From NCBI GenBank assembly GCA_012934845.2, contig WNNJ02003295.1:62001-126000 (forward strand): a stretch of 64,000 nucleotides of DNA. Reading direction: 5' to 3'. Every line of letters begins with the position of its first letter. Positions within the stretch are counted from its first letter, which is position 1. The notes under the pieces were generated by a model that worked only from the letters and a program-made list of their open reading frames with translations, did no database searches and was not told the DNA's origin. Both the position numbers and the translations under genes were made by a program. Shown in pieces: positions 45,830-56,801 of the stretch. The stretch comes from Pomphorhynchus laevis (Eukaryota > Acanthocephala > Palaeacanthocephala > Echinorhynchida > Pomphorhynchidae).

Positions 45830-46835
45830 AATAATTAAAATATAATTTAATATCTAAATCTTATTGGATAATTAGGTATCTGCTATATAATTTTAGATGA
45901 TAACTTTATAAATTCTATGCATTTTGCAAAGCCAAATAACCCGCTTTTATAATTATTTTATTGATTTGCAATATATAAAAGATTGCCATTATTTAACTTG
46001 ACGATTTGTAATCACACACGACTATAATACCACCGCATTTGTTGCTATTCATGGCAATAATACCAAAAGTTGTTACTTTGTGCTAGTTGATTAAATTGAT
46101 TCTCGAGAGAACATATCAAGTTACATATCAAGCTTAATGCACAGTAGCTGGACCAAATATGTGTGAATATTACTTATCAGACATTTTTCGTACACTTCCA
46201 CGCGGTGTGATATCAAACAAAGTAAGTTTGTAATTATTTGAATAATTGCATTTATAAGAAATAAAGCTACATTACACTAAAATGTCTTTCTGAGCTAATT
46301 TTTCTTAATAATGAATTCTGTTTGCAAATTGTGGCTATTTCGCTAAAGTTTATACTTGCAGCTAAAAGCTTGTTTTGCATTTCAGTAAATTTCCAAAACA
46401 ACTTTTTTATGTTGTCCTGTTTACTCATTTATCATATGTAATCATCAGCTTTACCTTTAAAAGGTAAAGCTTTTAAAGCTTTACCTTTTTATTAGCTTCA
46501 CCTTTTTTCAGCTTTACAATATTATCTATAATTTTTGTGAGTTTAATTAAAAGAAGTCAAATGCTATCGCAAGCAAATACTATCAACACCTTTGCTTCGT
46601 GTTTACGGTCTGGTCTAAGCAAATTAAAAAATTATTAATGTTATTAATAATATTAAAAATTATTTTTTAATTAAAAAATTATTTATGTGTTAAAATAATC
46701 GCAACAATTAATTTTAAGAAAATTATTGTTCACAAATTTTCGACTATTGCAATAGTGCTTTGTTCAGGTTTTATGTTTTTATATATAAAAAAATAAAAAA
46801 GTGATGTATTTATTCAATAAAAACGGAAGAAACCA
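45830..46835. other. A+T-rich region, nothing recognised
   Basis: No gene recognised. Near 46.45-46.51 kb the motif AGCTTTACCTTT is repeated in both orientations. Confidence 0.45.
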
Positions 46836-46839
46836 ACGA

Positions 46840-47335
46840 TGAAAACTCTACCGATTTTGTAGATTTTGCTAGTAGGGATAACTAACTTCCAATTGTCCTT
46901 ATTACCATCCATCCTGGTAGAATAACTATGTGTTTATTTTCTCTTATCAGTCGTCTGGATAGGCTATCTTCATTTTCCAAGACCTTAGAACTGAAAAATT
47001 ATGTTCGTGGTTATTATTCAACCAATGATTAACTAATTCTGACTAAGTATCACACTTTTTTAAGTTATATTTATGTTGCTTAATTCTCGTTGTCAATCCT
47101 TGTTTCGTTTGAGCAAAATATTTGGCTGGACAATTCAGACATGAAATTTCATAAGTGTCATTAGTCGACTCCTATTTAGGTTTGTAGCTTTCTTTGAATG
47201 GTTTAAGGAAATATTTGATGGTAGGCTGTTAAGAACTTCGAATATCCGTCACTGACATATTTCGCAGGTATGAATACTTTGGATATTTGTTTCTCACTCG
47301 TGTCTGCTTTCAAAGAATTGATATTCATTCTATTA
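46840..47335 (-). mobile_element. canonical PLE, C-terminal GIY-YIG relic
   Basis: The minus strand reads LPYVTDIRSSLQPTIKYFLK, then TYEISCLNCPAKYFAQTKQG, LTTRIKQHKYNLKKCDT and LVNHWLNNNHEHNFSV. This is the GIY-YIG strand pair with its Cys pair and the basic helix, in the C-terminal position typical of Penelope/Neptune-type PLEs. It is shorter than a full domain and broken in a few places. RT is not readable upstream of it. Confidence 0.75.
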
Positions 47336-47348
47336 TTGAGGCAGCGGC

Positions 47349-47359
47349 TAATTGCTTGA
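47349..47359. repeat. target-site duplication of LINE-A5, left copy
   Basis: TAATTGCTTGA, repeated exactly at 51216-51226. Confidence 0.9.
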
Positions 47360-47480
47360 TAATAATAATAAGATTTTCTTACTAGTACAAAAAACAGTGA
47401 TAAATAATGTGATTAAAAAAGTAAGTCAAAAAAGAAAAACAAGAATCTCTATCTTTTCTATTCAAGTCTTCTTACTGATA

Positions 47481-49938
47481 TTACAGCCTCAAATCCAGAG
47501 GGATCTGAGTCCCCCAAACTATCCAACACGCCGCCTTCCGACTGAACCAACCGGGGTCTTTCACTCCCCGAAGAGTCCAGTCGGTGCGGACTATGCTGGG
47601 TAACCGCGAGACGAGGAGCTTAAGAAACCTTAGTCTTTGCTCTGGGGGACGTCCTCTTGAAAAGAAGACTAATCCCGAGATAGCCCAAGTGCCCCAAAGG
47701 CGCACTTGGGTTTTCCCATTCAACGACAGATGCTGAGCCCGTTTCAGGGCCCACCTAGCTTTCTTCAGGATACGTTTGAGTCTATCCAGGTCAGCTTTCC
47801 CTGACCAGTTCACCGTAACGGTGAACCCCAGGTATTTTACTCGACTTGTAAAGGTGGGCAGTGGTTCTTAGGCAAAAATGGAGGAGAGCGCAGAGAGTGC
47901 TAATCTCTTAAGTTTTTGCTTCGTCGCAGGTGATCCATGAAAGACAACCACCTGCGATTTGGCGGAGTTTAAAATAAGGTTAGATATGGGTAACTGATCT
48001 TTTAATCTTAAAAAGAAACGGCTGATGTCAGAGACTACGTCTTTACACCTGTGTCCAGTGAACAGGGCTGTGGTGTCATCAGCGTACACCACAAGACGTT
48101 GTTCGCGTTTAAATATTTTGAATAGATTAATAGAGGCAGCAAGATATAAGATAGGAGAAAGTGGGGATCCTTGAGGTACACCAGTGATAGGGTAGAACTG
48201 ACGTGCATCAGGGTCGTCTTCATAGTAAAATCGCTTGGTATACAGCAGGATATCCACCCTGTTCACAATTCTCGCAGGCAACCCGAGGGACCTGAGAGAA
48301 GAGATCACAAAAGGAATGGAGATGCGGTCAAATGCAGCAGAAAAGTCAAGGAAAACAGCCACAACTAGACGATGGCTATTATCCCGACAAAACTGCTCCA
48401 CCTCACCAACTGCTGAATGGACCGAGCGACCTTTGACGAACCCATGAAAGCTTGGAGGGATCAAATTACGCCTACTTAAATGGTCGCGGATTTTACGCGC
48501 AAGCGCTTTTTCGTAAATCGATATGAGGGCATTTTGAATCGAAATGGGTCGCAGATCTTTAGGGCATGAGCAGGATTTTTTCTTAGGAAGAAAAACTCGC
48601 TTACTATTATTGATGCCTGCTACATCGGATGGGGATGCTAAAAGCATTAAGACGGCCACCTCTCTTCTCTGATCAGCTGTCAAAAGCTGACAGACACGAG
48701 AAGAAAGTGGAGCGAAGGATTTGGAGGTGCCCGGGAGTGGACCCCAGGAGTTAAGGATATCCGTAACAGATAGATCCCTACTCTTGAAGTTACACCAAGG
48801 CGGGATTGGTTGAGGTGATAGAGTGGCTCCATAGTTGTGTAGGGCTAGTGACTCCTCTAAAACTTTTTCACGGCCTACATTCCCTATCCAACTCAATGCT
48901 CTATCCTTCCAGCAAACAAACTTCTCCTTCTTGAAAATCTTCCAAAAGGAAGACTGAGAAGGATTAAGACGAGCGATTCTCGTCCTATCCCTACTCAGCT
49001 GGAACCTGTATCTAGTGCTCCAGTATTCATTCGAGAGGGCCTGTTTGGCGGAAGCAGAGAGATTGGGGAGGTTCAGTAATTTTGCTAGGACCTTGAGTTT
49101 CGTCGGAGTGGGATTGTATATACGACCTTTATAGGTAGTCGATAGAATCGCAGTAGCTTGCGAAGAGAGGTAGGTATTGAATTCGGTTAAACTCTCATTT
49201 CCTATTCTGGGGAAGAGTCGGATTGCCGCCTGAAAGAAGGCTACTCTGATCGGATCAAAGTGAAACCTCCTTCTCAGCAACGTATCCTCCTCTATCCTCC
49301 AACGAATGAGGTCATGAGAGGTGGACAATTGCTGGCGCGACTGCTCCGTGCAGAGGGGTTTTAACAGCCACCTCGAGTGAAGCAGTAAAATGTCGAGGAT
49401 TGAATTTGTTGATGTGCAATGAAAGGTAGGGGATGGTGGTTTGTGAATAAGATAACCATTCCTAGCTCTGCGAAGTGCTGCATTGATTCAACGACCAGTT
49501 CTGTCGTTAAAATCCCCAAGTATCATGTCATAACCGCTGTCAATAATACTATCCAGGAGTTCACGGTTCTTGTGAATTTCCCCTGGACGGATGTAGACAT
49601 CGGCTAGACTGAGGCGTTTACCGTTCTTACTAAGTGAAACTACTAAACAAGACATGGCTGGACAAGTAAAGTTTAATAGGAGGGAGGATCTTAATGAGGA
49701 TTTAACTAAGGTCAAGAGTCCTTGAGACGAAGAGGAGTGAGGTGGGGTTATATACGGAGTATAGTGGGAACATATGCTTTGGGATAAATCGAGTAAGGTC
49801 CTGGGGGAGACGGATAGACCGCGTCTCCTGAAGGCCTATAACATCTGCGTCTCTACCAGATATAAGTCTAAGGGCAGAAGCACCTCCCGAATTCCACTGA
49901 ATGATATTCAGTGAAAAAGGCTCGGGTTTACTCACCAT
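47481..49938 (-). pseudogene. LINE-A5 ORF2 (endonuclease + reverse transcriptase)
   Basis: About 819 codons from MVSKPEPFSLNIIQWNSGG. The endonuclease has IGLQETRSI, ADVYIRPGEI and MILGDFNDRTGR. The RT at 47868-49328 has WKIFKKEKFVCWKDRAL, CPKDLRPISIQNALISIYEK, SFHGFVKGRSVHSAVGEVEQ, VFLDFSAAFDRI, GVPQGSPLSPILYLA, VVYADDTTALF and KSQVVVFHG. Breaks: one frameshift near 49.70-49.72 kb, a Trp-to-TGA change at about 49487 (after DFNDRTGR) and a TAA at about 47867 (after SIFA). All catalytic RT motifs are intact. The C-terminal part after the RT is short and ends without RNase H. Confidence 0.9.
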
Positions 49939-49974
49939 TGTGTTAGATAAGATGGACGGGGGAAGCTATCCTAG

Positions 49975-51178
49975 ACAGAGCTAGGTGCAGGAAGGTTGCC
50001 CTTCCCACCACTAGCTCCATCCAGGGTCGCAACCCCTAGAGCAATATCTTCATTTCCCAAGGCCAAATTCAGGAGCTTTCCAATTTTTATTGGGGGGACG
50101 GTCCGGGCGGACGCGCCCCTTTTCTTTGATTTAGAAATAGCAACTTCGGACGGTACTGGCGGCGCCGAAAGGAGGGCCCCTAGAAGGGGGCCAGCATTTG
50201 CTGGATTTGTGCTAAAATCGTCTTTTTTGTGTTATCCAATAAGTATAGTAAATCTTTGTTGGAAACTGAATCGGAGGAACTATCGGTCGTGACTTTGGCA
50301 TAGCTTTTGTTAGGGGAAGAAGCAACTGGCATATACTTATTTCGATATTCTTTAAAGGATCGGCAACGGTGGGACCACGCCGGGTGATCTCCGCCACAGT
50401 TACAACAGACCGGATTGGCATCGCATCTGTCACCACTCGACAAGGAGGGGCATAGAGCGTTCGTGCAGACGCCGCATATTTTTAATTCTTTACAAGTGGA
50501 GGCCCAATGCCCCCACCTATGACAATGATTACAATGAGGAAACGTCAAGTTGTTTGTTTCTATGATTGAGAACTTTAAATTATATACTATAAAGGGATTA
50601 ACTGAATTTGTGCACAAGGTGTGTGCGTTATCAACATCGCAGGTGACGAACGCCACTGGGAGAGCGTCCCCGGATTTGGAATTTAAAGTCCGAATTGAGC
50701 CGAGTTTATATTGTTTTTTGAGAATCTCAGTGTCTTTAGCATCCAAAAACTGAGGAAAATTAGTGACTTTTAATGTAGCCTGGATAGGCTTTAGCTCTAA
50801 TGTTCCCAATTGGGACAGATGTTTATCGAAGTAAGATTTATAAGCTACCATCAGATCGTGGGTAGCGAACGAAATTCTTAATGAATTTGATATTATCTTG
50901 ATATTATTGAAGACTACCCTGTTTGGGTAGTCTTGTACAAACTTTCGTAGAAAAACATTGAATAACAAATGCCTTTCGGTGGGCTTGGTGGCCATAATAA
51001 TCGCCAAATTGTTTTGTTTTCGTAACGGGGGGAGATCCCCCGAGTCAGAATTTATGTTAACTGAAACATCACTTACCTGAAAGTCTTGTAATATCGATTT
51101 AAAGTTAGAAAATACCTTCTTTCCATCTGAATTCATTAAAGTATCAGTGTTTTTTTGAATATTTTTGTGTGCATGCAT
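49975..51178 (-). CDS. LINE-A5 ORF1 (CCHC zinc-knuckle protein)
   Basis: The open part (50180-51178, 332 codons) starts MHAHKNIQKNTDTLMNSDGK. The core reads SNSLRISFATHDLMVAYKSY and ATLKVTNFPQFLDAKDTE, followed by three Cys/His clusters: CNHCHRWGHWASTC (CX2CX4HX4C), CGVCTNALC, and CCNCGGDHPAWSHRC. A Ser-rich stretch and a final helix (DLLYLLDNTKKTILAQIQQM) follow. Compared with A3, the basic C-terminal tail (SKSKKRGASARTVPP) continues in another frame from about 50180 to 49975, so one frameshift near the end is likely. The protein is the RNA-binding partner of ORF2. A start upstream at 51198 is out of frame. Confidence 0.87.
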
Positions 51179-51215
51179 TTACTAATTTGGTCACTCATGA
51201 TTTTGTCTTTTCTAT

Positions 51216-51226
51216 TAATTGCTTGA
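51216..51226. repeat. target-site duplication of LINE-A5, right copy
   Basis: TAATTGCTTGA, identical to 47349-47359; the neighbouring bases on both sides differ. Confidence 0.9.
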
Positions 51227-51481
51227 CGTATTGCTTATATATGAAAATCTACTGAGATTCAAACATTTCCGAGATTCGCTGGAATTGTCTGTATCTAGCC
51301 ATTGGTGTCAAGCATGTATTAACAGTACGATCATAAAGCCCTTAAATGGCAATAATTTTGTAATTAGTGTATACACTAATTGTATATGCGATAACGCATA
51401 TACATGCGTTTTCTAATTTGTTGGACACCAAGGTATATAAGGCTTTCTACATACGTCCGTCGTAATGCTATTATTTATTTT
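51227..51481. other. spacer between LINE-A5 and SD-A
   Basis: No gene. A small palindrome (GTATATGCGATAACGCATATAC) occurs near 51.38 kb. Confidence 0.4.
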
Positions 51482-53031
51482 CATTATCAACACGTCTAAG
51501 AATGATATCTCACTGTCGGTACCTTCTCTTACCCCACTGCATTGTATGTCCGTATCTCTGTATTGAGCATTTACTATTGAATATATAAATTGTTATAACT
51601 TGTGTTTTAAATGCAATAAAAATATTTTTTACACGACAATAAGAATAACTAAAATAATTTTTATTGTAATATACAAATAGTTTAAAAGACAGAGTAAAAG
51701 TCTTTATTTTCTAGATCGAGCTTTTGGCTGTCGACATCTTCAGGAGAAAAATATCTACAATAATAAAAATTTCTGTTTAGGCTGCTAAAAGTTTCTGTTC
51801 AATTAGATATTTCATTCATAACTTTGAATTTTAGAATATTTTTCATACAAGTTACATTTACTTTTAAAGAAATAAATTTATTAATAGTAAGAAAAGGAAT
51901 AAATTAGTGATTATTAATTATTGGTAAATAATTAATGCAATTATTTACTTAAAAATAAGAATAACAAAGTTTGAGTACGATATGTGTCTAAATTTTTAAC
52001 GAAGACCACGAATCAAGACTCTCAATTGATATTAACAAGCAGAGTACCATATACTTTAAGAGTAGCGGAGAGCAACTGAATATTTTGCCTAAAACAAAAT
52101 ATGGAGATCACTAAACGGCCAATTGCTATACACTATAAATAATTTTTAAAATTAAAATAATTTTAAAAATTGGACATTTTAAAAATGGTTATTAAAGTAT
52201 AAATTTAAAATTTATTATTAAAATTAAAAATATCAATTATTATGAATTGACTAATAAATAATATATAAATATAAGTTTGTATACTTAAATTGTATCTAAG
52301 AAATATCTAAATCTTAAAAGTTGGATATTTAAGTTTAAGACATTAGTATCTTAATCTGAAAGTAAAAATTGAAAAATATGTCAAAAACATTTGTTAATTA
52401 TTAGTTCATTTAAGAGTGATTATTTATAAATTGCATCAAAATGCTTTAGTATAGATAACAAGCAATGCTCAAGTTATTCTTAAATTCTACAAATTAAAAA
52501 AGATAAAAATTCGAAATTATGATTTAAATGCGTTATATTTCAATATGAGTTAACTATTTTAGGCTTTAATATTACTGTATAATTAAAGAGAGGGTATATT
52601 AGACTTTTAAAGCATTTTTTTCACGGTTCAAGTGTCTATAAAAAGATTTTTTAAATAAATTTCTGTAATTTTACTTTCTCCAATTTAGTTAAATAAAGCG
52701 AGTGTTTTTATTCTTTTGATTTTATAATTATATTCAATAGGTAGATTCAGTTGGCTGATTTAATGCGACATGATTTATGGCTTGAACACGATCCATCATT
52801 CAAAGAATTTGATGGAGTCGAATAAGCATGGTTGTTGATGCCGTCCATAATGATATTATTAATTTAATGTTATTTTTAAAGCCTTTTTACTTTACATTCT
52901 GACTGTGATTTGCTGATATTATTTTACTTTGAAAATAAAATTTGTGTAATCATCACGCAAAGCAAGTCAATCCATAAAATTCGCACCTTTTTTGCAAACG
53001 ATATGCCGTAGTTATATTTTTAATATTAAAT
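51482..53031 (+). repeat. repeat block SD-A, copy 2 (empty site)
   Basis: Matches 9598-11009 plus 14865-14997 with scattered single-base differences and a few small indels. It lacks the LINE-A1 insertion and has one copy of the target CTTTACATTCT. Motifs shared by both copies include GAGCTTTTGGCTGTCGACAT and CTTCAGGAG near the left side and GTAGATTCAGTTGGCTGATT near the right. Confidence 0.85.
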
Positions 53032-53691
53032 ACGTCTGTTATAATGTACATTTTAATATCTTTTATATTGGCACGCATTGACATTTTAAAATATTTGTAT
53101 TGACGCATTGACATTTTAAAATATTTGTATTGACATCTCCAGCTGAAAAGTTTATTTTAAAAAATCATATCGCATTCATACTATTATATATTCTGGTGAT
53201 ATATAATAAAAGGTTAAATTAAAAAGCTAGAGCGCGGTAACCGTTTTCAATTATATTGTTAGTATAGTCGATATCACTGATAGTTAATGTGGAGCGTAAA
53301 AGGTCATCATTATTTCTTATCTATTAAAGCAACAACTTTTAGGTATTAGTCTACATAACGCAATCATGTAAGTTTCATTTAAATAGTTTTTTTAACTTAT
53401 CAACTTTCTTAACTTTCTATCGTGTTACATCGTGTTTTATTATCCTTTGCAACATTCTCTAGTAATTCACTTAAGCAACAAGAAGATATTCACTTTTCTC
53501 ATATAATCAATGGCATATTTTGTTTTCGTAGAAAGTCTAAGGTGCCATGGAGATAACATAACCTTTTAGCAACTCTTAAATGCCGTAATTATGCGTTTTC
53601 AATCTTTTATAATATCAAATAAATAATGCATACTTTTGTATCCATCATAAGTGAAGAAAATATAATGCGAAGAAAATATTATTTTCGGCAA
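53032..53691. other. spacer with diverged SD-B module and a short tandem repeat
   Basis: About 53074-53130 holds two copies of GACGCATTGACATTTTAAAA with following bases. About 53415-53605 is a diverged copy of the module at 54085-54275 (ACATCGTGTTTTATTAT, AAGAAGATATTCACTT, CATGGAGATAACATAACC, ATGCCGTAATTATG). In the other block this interval is replaced by the LTR fossil and flanks. Confidence 0.65.
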
Positions 53692-55162
53692 AATATTGAA
53701 ATGCTTAAACAATATTAATGCAGTGTTTAATGTTGAGTTAAATGACTTTAAAGAACTATTTATATCAAACCTAATGTACTTGTTCGATAAGTTGAACTAG
53801 CAATTTAGATGAAAATATTAAAATAACCATAATGATTAATATATTCTATACTGAAGAAATAGATGCCATAAAGTTATCATTTCTAAATGAATTAATTTTT
53901 ACTAAAGTTTCAAATTATGCGCTTAGAGTCTTATATTCACGGTTTTAATAATCATTTCAAATTTTCAAACAAATTTTCGTTAAATTCCACTAATAGATAA
54001 AATTCAATGGAATCTGCTCCATAATGATTTATGACAGGATGAACGGCAATACTAACTATCAGAGCATTTATAAATCATATGTTATTTTATATCGTTTTAC
54101 ATCGTGTTTTATTATGTGCGACAATTTATTCTAATTTATTTACTAAAGCATAAAGAAGATATTCACTTATCTCATATAATCAACGACATGTTATGTTTTT
54201 GTAGAACGTCTAAGGTGTCATGGAGATAACATAACCATTTTAGCTACTCAGAAATGCCGTAATTATGAGTTGATTTGCCGTATCACTATTTACTGACGAA
54301 CTCTTTTTCGCCTTCTCTTGAATTAAGTAATACATCTTTTTGTTGTTTTCACTTGCTATTCAGAAAGTCGTTAAATTTGCAGCGATATAACGATCAAAAT
54401 ATATATCGTTGTTTATGGTCAATACAAATTTTAATTGTATTTTCATGCAAGGTTCATTTGTATTTTGATATTATAATAAAAACACTAAGTTATTTAGTAT
54501 TAACTCATTCAGCAAAATAAGGTATTTGTTACCTGAAGATCAATAAAAAAATTCAACTTTTGTAAAATATTAAAATATATATAAGATTTGCAATATTAAC
54601 CGTTTGTAGTTGGATTGGATTCAACCGCTTTGAATGTATCCAGTTGTAGCATAATGTTAAAGCTTGAATGCTGAAATGGGATTGATTGTGTAGGATATAA
54701 TCTACTATTGCAAATAAACATTAAATAAAAGTATTGTATCATTTAATGAATAAAACAGAATTGTTCATTTAAACGACGTTTCGGTAATTTTTCGATGTTT
54801 ATGCTTCAACTTATAAACTTAGGATCAAGATATGACAATTTTATCTTTATTCTAGAAAAGCTTGAACTATAAAGATTTACTTTTTTATTTAACATTTAAT
54901 TATATTTAATAAATAATGATATGTATTACGACTATATACATATACGAAGAATAATTCAAATTCCAAGAATTTGAATTATATATACGATATTGTCTTGGAT
55001 ATAAATAATTACAATTGTATATATTCGAAATATGATTATTTGTCTCTACCAACAAAAAACAAAGATTAATTCTTAAATTTTCATTTCGCCTTGAGGCTTC
55101 TTCAAAAATTGTATGTTATTTATATCCAACTTTTTTCCTTAAATAAGGCGAAACGTAAACTA
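53692..55162 (+). repeat. repeat block SD-B, copy 2
   Basis: Near-identical to 19077-19714 joined to 21941-22795, with the 390-bp segment present once (53937-54326). It ends abruptly inside the right arm of the F6 foldback, at CGAAACGTAAA. No protein is recognised. Confidence 0.82.
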
Positions 55163-55640
55163 ACTTATGTTATTAATAAGTATAACTTATTCTTATTTAA
55201 ATTACCTGAGATTGTTAATATATCATAATTTGTTCATGAATATTTACAAATTTCTACCTGTCATTTGTCAAGCTTTACAATTTGCATAAAAGCCAATACG
55301 TCTAAAAAAACATTTAAAACTAAAAGCTTAAAGTTTCATGTACCAACTACCCTATGGCAATATTTGCTATTTAATCTATAAATTCTTTATAAATATATTG
55401 AGGTGCACATTTATTATATTTAGAATGCATGATATTTGCTTTTCAGTGCAGATAAGTTCCATCAATTTCAATTATGTGATGCATTGGATATTTAACAATT
55501 TTTAAATTGAAGATCTATTTAAAATACAATTTTCGCTAAATACTAAAATTGATCTTGACATTTTTATCTAATGCATATGATATGACCTTATGTTATATAA
55601 GATCATATATAATTAGACAAATATTAACTGAATATTAATA
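55163..55640. other. A+T-rich spacer
   Basis: Nothing recognised before the minisatellite. Confidence 0.4.
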
Positions 55641-55644
55641 AATT

Positions 55645-56670
55645 CGAATTATCTTATATTTTATAAGATATAAAAATAATATATGATTTATTTAGACATA
55701 TTTTTTAATGCATATAAGATACTCGTATATTATATATAATCTTATAGATTATATAAAATAAAATATAAGATATAAAAGTAATATAAGATTGATTTGGACT
55801 TAGTATCCCATAAATCTAATAAACTATTATCTTATTTATGATATTACGTTGTTTATATAATCTTATAGATTATATAACATAATATATAAGATATAAAATT
55901 ATATAAGATGGATTTAGATATATTATTTTATGATTGATTTGGAAATTTTATCTTATCAGATAATCTTATGTTATAGATAATATTATAGATTATTAAAAAT
56001 AATATTTAAAATATAAAAGTAATATAAGATAGATTTGGACATATTATCCTATAAATATATGATAATCTTATGTTATAGATAATATTATAGAATATATAAA
56101 ATAATAATATATAATATAATATTAAATTAGACATATTTTCTTATAAATCTAAAATATTTTTATGTTATATATCATCTTACGTTGTTTATATGATCTTATA
56201 GATTATATAAAATAATATATAAGATATAAAAGTAAAATAAGATTGATTTAGACATATTTTCCCATACATATAAGATATTTGTATTTTATATATAATCTTA
56301 TAGATTATATAAAATAATATATAAGATATAAAAGTAAAATAAGATTGATTTAGACATATTTTCCCATACATATAAGATATTTGTATTTTATATATAATCT
56401 TAAAGATTATATAAAATAGTATATAAGATTTAAAAGATATATAATATTGATTTAGACATATTTTCCTATAAATCTTAAATACTCTTATATTATATATGAT
56501 CATACGTTGTTTATATAATCTTATAGATTATTTAAATTAATATATAAGATATAAGTAATCTAAGATTGATTTAGACATTATTCTATACATAGAAGACACT
56601 GTTATGTTGTATATAATCTTAGATTATATAAAATAATATATAAGATATAAAAGTAATATTAGATAAAATA
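55645..56670. repeat. minisatellite of ~100-bp units upstream of lace
   Basis: Eight to ten degenerate units, each with TTATAGATTATATAAAATAA, TATATAAGATATAAAAGTAA and GATTGATTTAGACATATT. The best-conserved units, near 56195, 56297 and 56398, are 101-103 bp apart. It ends about 130 bp before the lace start codon. The 105-codon open frame on the minus strand across it, with an internally repeated amino-acid pattern, is a product of the repeat and not a gene. Confidence 0.8.
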
Positions 56671-56801
56671 TTGCCTTATATTTTTTAATGTGTATTTAAA
56701 CGTCAACTGTTAAACTGTAATTTTACTTAAACTCTAAGCGTAGTTTAGACAAAGTCACTAATGTCAAATATTTATTAATAAAATTTTGTTTCTTTTGCAA
56801 G
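56671..56801 (+). promoter_or_regulatory. presumed lace promoter/5' UTR interval
   Basis: Between the minisatellite and the ATG. A pyrimidine-rich stretch ending TTTCTTTTGCAAG directly precedes the ATG and looks like a splice acceptor, so the true first exon of the 5' UTR could lie further upstream. No TATA or initiator element can be singled out in this A+T-rich DNA. Confidence 0.35.

Larger units (their letters stand above)
47360..51215 (-). mobile_element. LINE-A5, full-length and best preserved
   Basis: 3856 bp between exact 11-bp duplications. On its own strand it starts about 37 bp upstream of the ORF1 methionine (51178) and ends in a TTA-repeat tail preceded by AAGAAAATCTT. It has both ORFs with few breaks. 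Its G+C content is distinctly higher than the flanks. It lacks an RNase H domain and any long UTR. Together with LINE-A1 it gives the family consensus length. Confidence 0.93.

Noticed and set aside
56186-56503. 105-codon minus-strand frame with a repeated ~35-residue pattern
   Set aside because: It is a translation of the ~100-bp A+T-rich minisatellite upstream of lace.
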